A stretch of 64,000 nucleotides of DNA from Vallitalea pronyensis (lineage in GTDB: Bacteria > Bacillota > Clostridia > Lachnospirales > Vallitaleaceae). Of the stretch, positions 52,584 to 62,018 are shown one piece after another. The stretch is taken from NCBI RefSeq assembly GCF_018141445.1, contig NZ_CP058649.1:1445001-1509000 (forward strand). The letters are read 5' to 3'. The translations under genes and the position numbers were made by a program. The notes under the pieces are model-generated. The model saw only the letters and a list, made by a program, of their open reading frames with translations. It was not told the DNA's origin and made no database searches. Each line of letters opens with the position of its first letter. The first letter of the stretch is position 1.

Positions 52584-53522
52584 ATGAAACCTGTAGATGT
52601 AGGAGGACAGGCTGTTATAGAAGGCGTTATGATGAAAAAGAAAAGTGCCTATGCTGTAGCTATTAGAAAGCCTGACAAAGAGATTGTTATTGACAAAAAA
52701 GAGTTTACGAGTTTTGCAGAAAAAGTAAAACTGTTTAAACTTCCCATACTTCGTGGCATGCTTGCATTTGTTGAATCATTAATTATCGGTATGCGAATAC
52801 TCACTTATTCAGCCGAATTCTTTGAAGTAGAAGATGAAAAGGACAAAGAACCTGGTAAGGTGGATAAGTTTTTTAATAAAGTATTTGGTGATAAATTAGA
52901 CAAAGTGGTGATTGGCTTTTCCGTGGTGTTATCCATTTTATTAGCTATGGGTTTATTTATCTTGTTACCACTTTTTATATCCCAATTATTAAAGGATTAC
53001 TTACCAAATCCGAACCTCATTAACCTTGCTGATGGGGTTGTAAGAGTGGTAATCTTTCTGTCCTATTTAAAAATTATATCCCTTATGAAGGATATACAAC
53101 GGGTATTTCAATATCATGGGGCAGAACATAAGAGTATCAACTGTTTGGAACATGAGGAAGCTTTAACCGTGGAAAACATTAAAAAACATTCACGCTTACA
53201 CAAGCGTTGTGGCACCAATTTCTTGCTAATCGTTGTGATGATGAGTATCATTGTATTGATGATTATTGATGTAAGAACATTTTGGTTACGGCTTGGTGTG
53301 CGTTTATTATGTTTACCACTGATTGCAGGTCTTTCCTATGAAATTATCAAATGGTTAGGTCGGTCAGAGTCCAAAATTGCTAAAATAATCGCTGTTCCAG
53401 GTTTGTGGTTACAGAACTTAACAACAAGAGAACCAGACGATTCACAGATAGAAGTAGCCATAGCTGCACTGAAGGAGGTCTTGGAGAAAGATGAAGAAGA
53501 CCATCAGGTATGTGCTCAGTGA
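52584..53522 (+). CDS. DUF1385 family membrane protein (YqhQ-like)
   Basis: A 312-residue protein of the DUF1385 family. The family N-terminus MKPVDVGGQAVIEGVMMKKK is complete, followed by two membrane helices around FSVVLSILLAMGLFILLPLF, and YHGAEHKSINCLEHE, which is its most conserved stretch and contains two His. The last part has two more helices near MSIIVLMIIDVRTFWLRLGV and the LWLQNLTTREPDD box. Function is unknown; a metal-binding membrane role is possible. The C-terminus overlaps prmC by 32 nt. This pairing with prmC/prfA is conserved in Firmicutes. Confidence 0.9.
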   Translation: MKPVDVGGQAVIEGVMMKKKSAYAVAIRKPDKEIVIDKKEFTSFAEKVKLFKLPILRGMLAFVESLIIGMRILTYSAEFFEVEDEKDKEPGKVDKFFNKVFGDKLDKVVIGFSVVLSILLAMGLFILLPLFISQLLKDYLPNPNLINLADGVVRVVIFLSYLKIISLMKDIQRVFQYHGAEHKSINCLEHEEALTVENIKKHSRLHKRCGTNFLLIVVMMSIIVLMIIDVRTFWLRLGVRLLCLPLIAGLSYEIIKWLGRSESKIAKIIAVPGLWLQNLTTREPDDSQIEVAIAALKEVLEKDEEDHQVCAQ

Positions 53523-54366
53523 AGGCATCAAAACCTTACAAGACAATCACATAACCCACGCCAAGATTGATGCCACTTTATTACTGGAACACCTTTTGGA
53601 TATTGATAGGGTATATGTTATTATTCATGATGATGAAGTGATAACAGAGCAGGCATATAAATTGTATCGTCATGGTATTATGTTACGTGCCAAGGGAAAA
53701 CCCCTTCAATATATTATAGGGCATGTGGCATTTATGGGACTTAATTTTACAGTCAATGAACATGTGTTAATTCCTAGACAAGATACAGAAATTCTTGTGG
53801 AAGAAGCGATCACATGTATACAAAAAAATAAAGTGACACATATATTGGAAATAGGAACTGGCAGTGGGTGTATTCCCATCAGCCTTTGTCACGCATGCCC
53901 CACTATTAAGGTGACCACAGTGGATATATCCAAGGAGGCCATAGAGGTGGCAAAAGAAAATGCAAGACAACATGGTGTAGAAGATCGTATAGCATTCATC
54001 CATAGTGATCTGTTGCAACAGGTGGATAAAACCAAGCGGTATGAGCTGATAATTTCCAATCCACCCTATATTAAGCGAGAAGATATTCAAGGGTTAATGA
54101 GAGAAGTAAAAGATCATGAACCCATGAGGGCCCTGGATGGGGGTATGGATGGATTAGATTTCTACCGGAGAATTTCTACGGATGTGATGGAGGTTGCCAG
54201 TCATAGGTGCTATATTTTTTATGAAGTAGGACATAATCAAAGTATAGAAGTAAAAGACATTTTAGAGGAACGAGGTTATACCCATGTAAAGATAATAAAG
54301 GATTTAGCAGGCATTAATCGGGTTGTCACAGGTGAAAAGTATCAAAGTAAAACAAACCGAATATAA
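53491..54366 (+). CDS. prmC: Release factor glutamine methyltransferase
   Basis: A 291-residue SAM-dependent enzyme that methylates the Gln of the GGQ loop of RF1 and RF2. The N-terminal helical domain of about 80 residues recognises the factor. The SAM site has [13 protein letters not shown] and the catalytic box ISNPPYI. The segment [14 protein letters not shown] lies just before, as in other PrmC. It begins inside the DUF1385 gene and ends 19 nt before prfA, its substrate, which is the normal arrangement. Confidence 0.95.
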   Translation: MKKTIRYVLSEGIKTLQDNHITHAKIDATLLLEHLLDIDRVYVIIHDDEVITEQAYKLYRHGIMLRAKGKPLQYIIGHVAFMGLNFTVNEHVLIPRQDTEILVEEAITCIQKNKVTHILEIGTGSGCIPISLCHACPTIKVTTVDISKEAIEVAKENARQHGVEDRIAFIHSDLLQQVDKTKRYELIISNPPYIKREDIQGLMREVKDHEPMRALDGGMDGLDFYRRISTDVMEVASHRCYIFYEVGHNQSIEVKDILEERGYTHVKIIKDLAGINRVVTGEKYQSKTNRI

Positions 54367-54385
54367 ATACAGTGAGGTGTCAAGC

Positions 54386-55459
54386 ATGTTTGGTAAATTA
54401 GATGGAATCGTGAGTAAGTTTGAAGAAATATCCCACATGATTAATGATCCGGAAATCATTAGTCAGCAAGATAAATGGCGTAAATTAATGAAAGAGCATA
54501 GTGATCTAGCGCCTGTCGTTGAAAAATATAAAGCGTATAAGGATACGCAACAAAATATAGAAGATAGTTTAGCCATTCTGGATGAGGAAGATGATCCAGA
54601 AATGAAAGAAATGGCAAAAGAGGAATTAAATGAAAGTAAAGAGCGTATAGAGCAGATAGAAGAAGAACTAAAAGTGCTGTTACTTCCAAAAGACCCTAAT
54701 GATGACAAGAACGTTTTTGTTGAAATTCGTGGGGGTGCAGGTGGGGATGAAGCAGCTCTATTTGCAGCTTCTCTATTTCGTATGTATTCCCGTTATGCTG
54801 AACGAAGCCGCTGGAAAGTCGAAACCATATCCCTTAGTGAAAGTGGTATAGGTGGTTTTAAAGAAGCCGTCTTTATGATCCAAGGAAATGGTGCCTATTC
54901 CAAACTAAAATATGAAAGTGGTGTACATCGTGTTCAGAGAGTACCTGTCACAGAGTCAGGTGGAAGGATTCACACGTCCACAGTAACGGTGGCTGTATTG
55001 CCGGAAGTAGAAGACGTGGATGTAGAGATTAACATGAACGATTTGCGTATAGACGTATTCCGTTCATCTGGTAATGGGGGACAGAGTGTAAATACCACAG
55101 ACTCAGCCGTGCGTATTACCCACTTGCCGACAGGACTGGTTGTAAGCTGTCAAGATGAAAAATCCCAGCTGAAAAACAAAGACAAAGCTTTAAAAGTATT
55201 ACGATCACGTTTATACGATATTGAACAAGAGAAGGTACAAAGGGAGCAAGCCGATAACCGTAAAAGTCAAGTAGGTACAGGTGATCGCAGCGAGAAGATT
55301 CGAACCTATAACTTCCCACAAGGGCGTGTCACAGACCATCGTATCAAATTGACATTACACCGCTTAGATAGTATCCTAGATGGAGATATTGAAGAGATCG
55401 TCGATAGTTTAATCACAGCAGATCAGGCTGAAAAATTAAAGAATATGCAAAACCAATAA
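54386..55459 (+). CDS. prfA: Peptide chain release factor 1
   Basis: A 357-residue factor that recognises UAA and UAG stop codons and triggers peptide release. The release motif is in [17 protein letters not shown] (GGQ), and the codon-reading loop is near the start of domain 2 ([17 protein letters not shown], with PVT for the PxT motif). The front helix bundle is about 100 residues. The ATG at 54386 follows GTGAGGTG; an ATG at 54323 lies inside prmC without a site. The GGQ Gln should be methylated by the product of prmC. Confidence 0.96.
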   Translation: MFGKLDGIVSKFEEISHMINDPEIISQQDKWRKLMKEHSDLAPVVEKYKAYKDTQQNIEDSLAILDEEDDPEMKEMAKEELNESKERIEQIEEELKVLLLPKDPNDDKNVFVEIRGGAGGDEAALFAASLFRMYSRYAERSRWKVETISLSESGIGGFKEAVFMIQGNGAYSKLKYESGVHRVQRVPVTESGGRIHTSTVTVAVLPEVEDVDVEINMNDLRIDVFRSSGNGGQSVNTTDSAVRITHLPTGLVVSCQDEKSQLKNKDKALKVLRSRLYDIEQEKVQREQADNRKSQVGTGDRSEKIRTYNFPQGRVTDHRIKLTLHRLDSILDGDIEEIVDSLITADQAEKLKNMQNQ

Positions 55460-55471
55460 AGTAATTTAAGC

Positions 55472-55498
55472 AAAAGAGCTCTTAGGAGCTCTTTTTTT
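55472..55498 (+). terminator. Terminator of the prmC-prfA operon
   Basis: AAAGAGCTC and GAGCTCTTT with a 4-nt loop, ending in seven T. It starts 13 nt after the prfA stop. Confidence 0.92.
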
Positions 55499-55507
55499 AT
55501 CTTATAA

Positions 55508-55614
55508 GAAGTTCTCTGAATTTACCATATGAAATAGAAGTATTCTCATAAGCGTCAAAGTTACTTTCTTAACGAAACAACTTACTTCGTAAGGCTTAAC
55601 GTAGTCGCTATGTA
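55508..55614. repeat. Dispersed intergenic element, family B copy 2
   Basis: Shares with 30411-30515 the ordered blocks TCTCTGAATTTA, CATATGAAATAGAA, GCGTCAA, AACTTACTTCGTAAG and AACGTAGTCGCT. The ACTTAC-TTC-GTAAG hairpin has compensating changes relative to copy 1. It follows the prfA terminator directly, as copy 1 follows the PKS gene. Confidence 0.7.
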
Positions 55615-55808
55615 CCACCTAAAGTTCGCAGATGCTCATGGGTTAAAAATTTGTAAAGTAGCCATACAGAACCTATATATTGTATACTATGTACAAAAAA
55701 AACATGTATTTTTAGTCATTATCAACATTATTACCATTGCATAATGATCATAATAGGAGTAGAATCATATTTAGTGCAATTTATAAAATACGTTTAGGGG
55801 GCATAATC

Positions 55809-57044
55809 ATGGACTTTGCAGCTATGTGGGCACATGCAGGAGAATATGAATTTTTATTACAGTTAGCAATATTATTAATTGCTGCTTCAATTGGAGGATG
55901 GCTAGCCGCCAAGATATCCATGCCGCCGGTTCTTGGACAAATCCTAGTAGGTATCTTGATTGGGCCAACGGTCTTCAATCTGGTTGATGGTAATAATGAT
56001 ATTATACATAAGATTTCACAGATTGGTGTGGTTTTTCTTATGTTTTTAGCAGGTTTAGAAACAGATTTAAAAGAATTAAAAGCATCGGGGAAAGGTGCTT
56101 CCATGATAGCATTAGGGGGAGTCGTCTTTCCGTTAGCTCTTGGGACATTCGTCCCATTATACTTTTTTACCCAGTATTTACCAGCGGGTACAGAGAGTCA
56201 GCATTTTATGTATGCGCTATATATAGGAACGATTTTAACGGCCACATCAGTGAGTATATCTGTGTCTGTACTTCGGGATATTAAACAAATGGGAAGTCGT
56301 CAAGGTGTGTCCATTTTAGGGGGAGCTATCATTGATGATGTTGTTGGTATCATTTTATTAGCCATTGTATCCGGTATGGTGAACCCAAACTCCCATACAA
56401 GTGTCTTACAGCTGATGATTAACATCGTCTCATTCTTTATATTATCCATTGTGATTGGTACCATTGTTTCAAAAGGTATTACACGATTTGCTCAGGGTTC
56501 TGTATGGCGAGACCGTATTGTAACCTTTGCCATTATATTATGCTTCACCTTGGCATTTGCAGCGGAATTATTCAGTGTAGCAGCCATCACAGGTGCTTAC
56601 TTTGCAGGGGTAGCATTAGCAGCAACACCCTATCGTCATCGTGTGGTTAACAAAATCCAATCATTTGCTTTTGCGTTATTTACACCCATTTTTTTTGTCA
56701 GCATCGGTCTTAGTGCTGTTATCACCAGTGATATTGTGAAATATTTAGGCTATGCATTGGTGATTGTTCTTTTAGCCATAGGAGGAAAGATCATTGGGTG
56801 TGGTCTTGGCGCTCGACTATCAGGTTTCAGCGGCAAGCATTCCATGCAGATAGGTATTGGTATGATTGCAAGAGCTGAGGTCGCCTTGATTGTGGCCAAC
56901 CAAGGACTCAAAAGCCATATTATTACCAATCAGACTTTTACAAGTGTGGTTTTACTGGTTGTCATATCAACCATTGTGACACCCCCTCTTCTGAAAATTT
57001 TATTTAAGGGTGAAAAACCTGTTGAAGTCTGTTCAGGAGAATAG
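55809..57044 (+). CDS. CPA2 family monovalent cation:proton antiporter
   Basis: A 411-residue membrane protein with about 12 helices. The core motifs of the CPA2/KefB-NapA group are present: MPPVLGQILVGILIGPTVF, FLMFLAGLETDLKEL, the ion-binding pair in ILGGAIIDDVVGIILLAIV (Asp-Asp), and MIARAEVALIVANQGL. No C-terminal TrkA-N domain is attached, so control must come from elsewhere; two PII-like proteins encoded downstream are candidates. The start at 55809 follows TAGGGGG; the frame upstream has no site. It probably exchanges Na+ or K+ for H+. Confidence 0.92.
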   Translation: MDFAAMWAHAGEYEFLLQLAILLIAASIGGWLAAKISMPPVLGQILVGILIGPTVFNLVDGNNDIIHKISQIGVVFLMFLAGLETDLKELKASGKGASMIALGGVVFPLALGTFVPLYFFTQYLPAGTESQHFMYALYIGTILTATSVSISVSVLRDIKQMGSRQGVSILGGAIIDDVVGIILLAIVSGMVNPNSHTSVLQLMINIVSFFILSIVIGTIVSKGITRFAQGSVWRDRIVTFAIILCFTLAFAAELFSVAAITGAYFAGVALAATPYRHRVVNKIQSFAFALFTPIFFVSIGLSAVITSDIVKYLGYALVIVLLAIGGKIIGCGLGARLSGFSGKHSMQIGIGMIARAEVALIVANQGLKSHIITNQTFTSVVLLVVISTIVTPPLLKILFKGEKPVEVCSGE

Positions 57045-57232
57045 TGTAATTACTTTTTAAAAAGCGTAGGTATCCTTGACTATTTATGGTATAATACAGG
57101 ATAGCATATTAGAAAGAGTTAAATAAAAGCCATACCAAGGAAGTCATCTCGTAAAAAGGGTACTTCATAAAGGTAGACTTTCCACTAAGGCTTTTAGATA
57201 CGCATAGATGATGATGTAAAGGAGTGATTGTG

Positions 57233-57640
57233 GTGTATGTATTGTTTATCGTATTAAATGAAACAGAATACTTATCAGAGGTTTTGTTTAAAATGAAGCA
57301 ATTAGGTATTAGAGGCGCAACAATTATTGATAGTATGGGAGCAACAGCCATTAATAAGGACATCTATAACATACCCGTTATTGGTGGTCTCATGAAGAGT
57401 ATAGATGGTGATGTACAGTATAATAAAACCATTTTTTCAGTGATAGAGCGTGAAGAACAAGTAGAACTTGCTATGAATCATATTGAAAAAATATTAGGTG
57501 GCGATATGAAGCGGCCCAATAAAGGTATCATGTTTGTCTTACCTGTGACACATATGCGTGGTGGAGAGCTTGAACGCCATATTGAGAGCCGTGAGAATAA
57601 AAAGGTTATGGCTAAGGAATTTGAAAGTGAATATTATTAG
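57233..57640 (+). CDS. PII-like signalling protein 1
   Basis: A 135-residue protein with the ferredoxin-like fold of PII relatives: a first strand VYVLFIVLNETEYL, a helix and GIRGATIIDSMGA as strand 2, and C-terminal GIMFVLPVTHMRG as a final strand. The long loop IYNIPVIGGLMKSID corresponds to the T-loop position. Classical GlnB uridylylation and ATP motifs are not visible. I choose GTG at 57233 as start, 8 nt after AAAGGAG; GTG at 57230 and 57224 are alternatives. Position after a CPA2 antiporter suggests it gates transport in response to a nucleotide. Confidence 0.7.
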   Translation: MYVLFIVLNETEYLSEVLFKMKQLGIRGATIIDSMGATAINKDIYNIPVIGGLMKSIDGDVQYNKTIFSVIEREEQVELAMNHIEKILGGDMKRPNKGIMFVLPVTHMRGGELERHIESRENKKVMAKEFESEYY

Positions 57641-57665
57641 AATGGTATAGAAACGAGGGTTTTAT

Positions 57666-58016
57666 ATGATAGCATGTAAGTATATTCTATTTATCGTTAT
57701 GAATGACGTGAAAAAAGTTAAGCATGTTAAAAAGAAATTAGCTCAGTTGGATATATCCAGATATACCATGATCGATACCTTTGGTGTATCAGCCTTAGAA
57801 AGCTGTGGTGTTCATCGGTCCATGGTCCTTGGGTCATTAGGTAATGTTGATAATAAGAAATACAATAAAACCATTTTTGTAGCCTTACCTTCTGAAGAAA
57901 TGGTACTTAAGGTCATGGATGAAATGGAAGAAGTGCTAAACATCGGCAAAGGTCAAACAGGCAAAGGCATTATGTTTACAGTACCTATTTATCGCAGTCA
58001 TGGTGTACGAAAATAA
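57666..58016 (+). CDS. PII-like signalling protein 2
   Basis: A 116-residue paralogue of the preceding protein. Aligned parts are KYILFIVMNDVKKVKHV, ISRYTMIDTFGVSALESCG, YNKTIFVALPSEEMVLKVM and KGIMFTVPIYRSHG. The shared YNKTIF and KGIMF blocks show recent duplication. The T-loop region is shorter than in copy 1. It starts 25 nt after copy 1, behind CGAGGG. Two paralogues together suggest mixed trimers or two signals; inference. Confidence 0.7.
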   Translation: MIACKYILFIVMNDVKKVKHVKKKLAQLDISRYTMIDTFGVSALESCGVHRSMVLGSLGNVDNKKYNKTIFVALPSEEMVLKVMDEMEEVLNIGKGQTGKGIMFTVPIYRSHGVRK

Positions 58017-58155
58017 AGGAAGAAAGCTTATTTATGGCTAGTCACTTTTTCAGTATATTTATATGTACCCGACAATGGTGTATCATTCATGTACATAGCA
58101 TATTTATGCAGAAGAAATAAGTGTAACTTTACCCATGAAAAAATAGCATAAACAT

Positions 58156-58184
58156 TTGACTTTGCTATAAAAATATGCTATTCT
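58156..58184 (+). promoter_or_regulatory. Sigma-A promoter of the pyr operon
   Basis: TTGACT (58156-58161), exactly 17 bp, then TATTCT (58179-58184). Transcription should start near 58191, about 35 nt before the PyrR-binding hairpin. Confidence 0.8.
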
Positions 58185-58225
58185 ATATAAAATTAATAAC
58201 AGACATTCGACAGTACGCAAGTCGA

Positions 58226-58256
58226 CCTTTAATTTGGTACAGAGAGACCAGCAAGG
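58226..58256 (+). promoter_or_regulatory. PyrR-binding anti-antiterminator element
   Basis: CCTTTAA, then TGGT-ACAGAGAG-ACCA, then AAGG. The lower stem CCTT/AAGG, the bulge, the upper stem TGGT/ACCA and the CAGAGAG loop match the PyrR-binding loop of Bacillus pyr leaders (CAGTC-CAGAGAG-GCTG there). UMP-bound PyrR would hold this hairpin and let the terminator at 58401 form, so that uridine-rich cells stop pyr transcription. The pyrR gene is not in the window. Confidence 0.85.
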
Positions 58257-58264
58257 GAGGAATT

Positions 58265-58414
58265 ATGATGCGAGACATCAATGCGTTCTTTTATTGTGTA
58301 CAAAAATACACAAATAACCACTTCATAATGAACCGCATGGAGACAGGTGTTAAAGAAAAACACTGTCCTCCTTTTGAATTGAAAAATATGAATCTATATG
58401 GGGAATATACATGA
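58265..58414 (+). CDS. Small ORF inside the pyr leader (49 aa), possible leader peptide
   Basis: ATG at 58265 follows a perfect AAGGGAGG and opens a 49-codon frame beginning MMRDINAFFYCVQKYTNN. The ribosome site overlaps the end of the PyrR hairpin, and the last codons lie in the left arm of the terminator. Translation of this frame would therefore interfere with terminator folding. The peptide is not hydrophobic and not recognised. It may be a true small protein, a regulator of attenuation in cis, or both. Confidence 0.5.
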   Translation: MMRDINAFFYCVQKYTNNHFIMNRMETGVKEKHCPPFELKNMNLYGEYT

Positions 58415-58442
58415 TATGCAGATATCGTGTATATTCCCTTTT
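58401..58442 (+). terminator. Attenuator terminator of the pyr operon
   Basis: GGGAATATACATGAT (58401-58415) pairs with ATCGTGTATATTCCC (58424-58438), then TTTT. It lies about 145 nt after the PyrR hairpin and 68 nt before pyrC. Its left arm includes the stop codon of the leader ORF. Confidence 0.85.
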
Positions 58443-58509
58443 GTCATGTTAAGGAAACAAAGCTATGTTTCTGGTGGCTTTCCTAAGAGGCTAGATAAGG
58501 AGGAAGAAA

Positions 58510-59793
58510 ATGAAGACCTTAATCAAAAATGGAACCGTGTTCAACCCAAGAACAGGATTTCAGAAAAAACAAGATGTATGGATTGTTGAAGGTTGTGTGA
58601 AAGAAATTGCTGACCATATCAATCAAGAAGCAGAGCATATCATTGATGCAGAAGGCTGTTGGGTAACACCAGGGTTAATCGATGTTCATGTGCATTTGCG
58701 AGAACCAGGATTTGAATACAAAGAAACCATAGAAACAGGAAGCATGAGTGCAGCAGCAGGAGGGTTTACCACCATATGTGCCATGCCCAATACAAAGCCA
58801 GTTATGGATAATGCCAGGCTTGTTCAAGAAATAAACGCTAAAATAAAAAAAGAAAGCCATGTACATGTGCTGCCTGTAGGTGCCATTACCATAGGGCAAC
58901 AAGGGAAAACCGTCGTTGATGTAAAAGCTTTAGCCCAAGTAGGCATATGTGCTTTGAGTGAAGATGGTCAATCGGTTATGGACTCAAAAGTGTTATATGA
59001 TGCCATGATAAGAGCCAAAGAAGAGGGGTTGCCTATCTTGTCCCATTGCGAGGACATTAATCTAGCAAAAGGCGGTTGCATGCATCAAGGCGAGCGTGCT
59101 AAGGCCATAGGTGCAAAAGGTATTCCTTCAGAAGCAGAAGATATCATTGTAGCAAGAGACATCCTATTAGCTAACCTAACAGGAGCGAAGTTACATCTTT
59201 GTCATATCAGTACGGCTGGTAGTGTAGCTTTGTTAAGGCAGGCCAGAGAAAAAGGCATGGATGTGACAGCAGAAGTTTGCCCACACCATTTTACATTGAC
59301 AGAAGAAGCTGTGACAGCAGATAACACCAACACTAAAATGAATCCACCCCTTAGAAGTAAAGCGGATCTAAAAGCCATCAAGGAAGGGATAAAAGACGGT
59401 ATCATCAACATTATAGCCACGGACCACGCACCTCACGCTATAGAGGATAAAGCAGGAGGATTAGAACAAGCGGCAAATGGTATTGTTGGGTTAGAGACGG
59501 CTGTACCACTGGGTATTACGGAACTTGTGGAAGAAGATATCCTATCCCCTATGGCATTTATCAAGACGCTAACATATAATCCAGCGAAGATGCTAGGTAT
59601 TGACAAAGGTGTGCTGGAAGAAGGTAAGATAGCAGACGTCACCATCATTGACCCTAGTGCTAAACATACCATTGATGTGCACAAGTTTCACTCAAAAAGC
59701 CATAACAGTCCATTTCATGGAAAGCAAGTTATGGGAAAAGTTACACATACCATCGTAGCAGGTCAAATGGTGTATACCGATGGCAACCTGTAA
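58510..59793 (+). CDS. pyrC: Dihydroorotase
   Basis: A 427-residue zinc amidohydrolase that closes carbamoyl-aspartate to dihydroorotate, third step of UMP synthesis. Metal-binding motifs are DVHVHLREPG, LSHCED, LCHIST and ATDHAPH, all intact, and GGFTTICAMPNTKP follows the first. Its length and these motifs place it in the class I group used by most Firmicutes. The start follows AAGGAGG. First gene after the PyrR leader; pyrF, carA and carB follow in the same direction, so this is a pyrimidine operon. Confidence 0.96.
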   Translation: MKTLIKNGTVFNPRTGFQKKQDVWIVEGCVKEIADHINQEAEHIIDAEGCWVTPGLIDVHVHLREPGFEYKETIETGSMSAAAGGFTTICAMPNTKPVMDNARLVQEINAKIKKESHVHVLPVGAITIGQQGKTVVDVKALAQVGICALSEDGQSVMDSKVLYDAMIRAKEEGLPILSHCEDINLAKGGCMHQGERAKAIGAKGIPSEAEDIIVARDILLANLTGAKLHLCHISTAGSVALLRQAREKGMDVTAEVCPHHFTLTEEAVTADNTNTKMNPPLRSKADLKAIKEGIKDGIINIIATDHAPHAIEDKAGGLEQAANGIVGLETAVPLGITELVEEDILSPMAFIKTLTYNPAKMLGIDKGVLEEGKIADVTIIDPSAKHTIDVHKFHSKSHNSPFHGKQVMGKVTHTIVAGQMVYTDGNL

Positions 59794-59920
59794 GCTTATA
59801 CAAGTAGTCGTGTAGACATGTACATTGACTTCTGTCACTTAGATAAAACAGCAGAAAGAAATATCCTAACAAGTAAGGTTAATATAGAGAGAATAAATAA
59901 GTAAAATAGGAGGAATTATC

Positions 59921-60844
59921 ATGATTGATCAATTAATTAGAAGTATCCAAGAGAAAAATAACGCTACAGTAGTGGGACTAGACCCAAGATTGAACTTTGT
60001 GCCATCTCACATCAAAGAACAAGCTTATGCACAATATGGCAAGACATTAAAGGGTGCTTCAGAAGCCCTATTACAATTCAATAAAACAATTATCGACCAT
60101 GTTCATGACCTTGTACCAGCCGTTAAACCGCAAGTGGCTATGTATGAACAATACGGTGTAGAAGGCTTACAAGCTTATATGGATACCATACAGTATGCTA
60201 AAGAAAAAGGCCTTGTCATTATTGGTGATATTAAGCGAAGTGATATTGCATCAACGGCTATGGCTTACTCGGACGGTCATATTGGAAGGGTTACAGTGGA
60301 AGATGAATGCTTTGAGGTGTATAAAGAAGATTTTATTACACTGAATCCCTATTTGGGATACGATTCCATTGAACCTTATATAGGTAACTGCAACACCTAT
60401 GACAAAGGATTATTTATCTTAGTCAAAACATCCAACCCGAATAGTGGGGAAATACAAGACCTTCTTGTAGAAGGCGATACCATTTATAAAAAAGTAGGAC
60501 AATTGGTCAATCAATGGGGCACAGAAGCAATGGGTGAGCTTGGTTATAGTCGCATAGGTGCTGTAGTAGGGGCTACACACCCTAAGCAAAGCAAAGAACT
60601 TCGTAAGGTGATGCCTAAGACCTTCTTCTTAGTGCCTGGATACGGTGCCCAAGGTGCTACCGCAGAAGACTTAGCAGGATGCTTCAACAAAGATGGATTA
60701 GGTGCTATTGTCAATTCATCTCGAGGTATCATAGCCGCTTATACAAAGGAGCAGTATAAGAAAACATTCAAGGCAGAAGAGTTTGGAAGCGCTGCTCGAA
60801 AAGCAGTCATTGCCATGAGAAATGATCTGAATAGAGTAAGGTAA
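59921..60844 (+). CDS. pyrF: Orotidine 5'-phosphate decarboxylase
   Basis: A 307-residue enzyme for the last step to UMP. It is the longer (type 2) form, with ATVVGLDPRLNF at the front, the catalytic IIGDIKRSDIASTAMAYSDG (Asp-x-Lys-x-x-Asp) and the phosphate-binding PGYGAQGATAEDLAG and NSSRGI near the C-terminus. The start follows TAGGAGG. It is 127 nt after pyrC and 67 nt before carA, with no terminator in between. Confidence 0.95.
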   Translation: MIDQLIRSIQEKNNATVVGLDPRLNFVPSHIKEQAYAQYGKTLKGASEALLQFNKTIIDHVHDLVPAVKPQVAMYEQYGVEGLQAYMDTIQYAKEKGLVIIGDIKRSDIASTAMAYSDGHIGRVTVEDECFEVYKEDFITLNPYLGYDSIEPYIGNCNTYDKGLFILVKTSNPNSGEIQDLLVEGDTIYKKVGQLVNQWGTEAMGELGYSRIGAVVGATHPKQSKELRKVMPKTFFLVPGYGAQGATAEDLAGCFNKDGLGAIVNSSRGIIAAYTKEQYKKTFKAEEFGSAARKAVIAMRNDLNRVR

Positions 60845-60911
60845 AGCATAGAGAGATGCTATTAATTGGTTATAACGTACAATTTTTTCTAGTACAGATA
60901 GGAGTTAACAG

Positions 60912-61976
60912 ATGAAAGCAAGATTAATTCTTGAGAACGGGACTGTTTTTCATGGGCGAGCCTTTGGTTACCTTAAGGAAACAGTGGGTGAAGTTGTTTT
61001 TAATACAGGCATGACAGGCTACCAAGAAGTGTTAACGGACCCATCTTATTATGGTCAGATTGTTACCATGACTTATCCATTAATTGGTAACTATGGCATT
61101 AACCTTGATGATATGCAGTCAAAAAAAGCCACAGTAAAAGGCTTTATTGTTAGAGAAAAATGTGATTTTCCTAGTAATTGGCGCTGTGAGTTCGAACTGG
61201 ATACTTATCTAAAAGAAAATAGGATACTAGGACTTGAAGCAATTGATACAAGGGCTTTAACCAAGTTAATTCGTAATCATGGAACCATGAGAGGCATTAT
61301 TACGGTTAGAGACCTAACAGATAGTCAAATCAAGATGCAGCTGGATGGTTACAGTAATAAAAGTGCAGTGAAGCAGGTAACGACAAATCATGTGAAAGCT
61401 TTAGAGGGTGAAGGGTTACATATCGCCATCATGGATTTTGGTATTAAGCAGAATATCATTGATTCATTCCATAAGCGAGGCTGTAAAATAACCGTATTTC
61501 CAGCTTTTACAAAAGCAGAGGATATTCTAGCTCATAAGCCAGATGGTATCTTCTTGTCCAATGGACCTGGGGACCCAAAAGATCTGGAAGAGGTCATAAC
61601 AGAGGTGCAAAAGTTGATTGGAATGAGGCCCATAACAGGCATTTGCTTGGGCCATCAATTACTTGCATTAGCCCTTGGTGGTAATACAGATAAAATGAAA
61701 TTCGGTCATCGAGGTGCTAACCATCCTGTCAAAGACATGGATACTGGCCGTATTATGATTACATCACAAAATCACGGTTACGTGGTCACAAGAGATGGTT
61801 TACCAGAGGGAGCAGCCATTACCCACCTGAATATGAATGATGATACCGTAGAAGGCATGGCTTTAAAAGATCAAGGTATCTTTAGTATCCAGTTTCACCC
61901 GGAAGCTTGTCCAGGACCTTATGATACGGATGGTATTTTTGACGAAATGGTAGACGTGATGAAGCATAATCAATAA
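60912..61976 (+). CDS. carA: Carbamoyl-phosphate synthase small (glutaminase) subunit
   Basis: A 354-residue subunit that frees ammonia from glutamine for carbamoyl phosphate. The N-terminal domain has FGYLKETVGEVVFNTGMTGY. The class I glutamine amidotransferase domain has its Cys nucleophile in GICLGHQLLAL and the His-Glu pair in FHPEACPGPYD. It starts after TAGGAG. It pairs with carB, 42 nt downstream. The carbamoyl phosphate it makes is also the donor for the three carbamoyltransferases of the cluster. Confidence 0.96.
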   Translation: MKARLILENGTVFHGRAFGYLKETVGEVVFNTGMTGYQEVLTDPSYYGQIVTMTYPLIGNYGINLDDMQSKKATVKGFIVREKCDFPSNWRCEFELDTYLKENRILGLEAIDTRALTKLIRNHGTMRGIITVRDLTDSQIKMQLDGYSNKSAVKQVTTNHVKALEGEGLHIAIMDFGIKQNIIDSFHKRGCKITVFPAFTKAEDILAHKPDGIFLSNGPGDPKDLEEVITEVQKLIGMRPITGICLGHQLLALALGGNTDKMKFGHRGANHPVKDMDTGRIMITSQNHGYVVTRDGLPEGAAITHLNMNDDTVEGMALKDQGIFSIQFHPEACPGPYDTDGIFDEMVDVMKHNQ

Positions 61977-62018
61977 ATGAGGGATAATAGTTAACCATGC
62001 GTATAAGGAGGAAATAAC

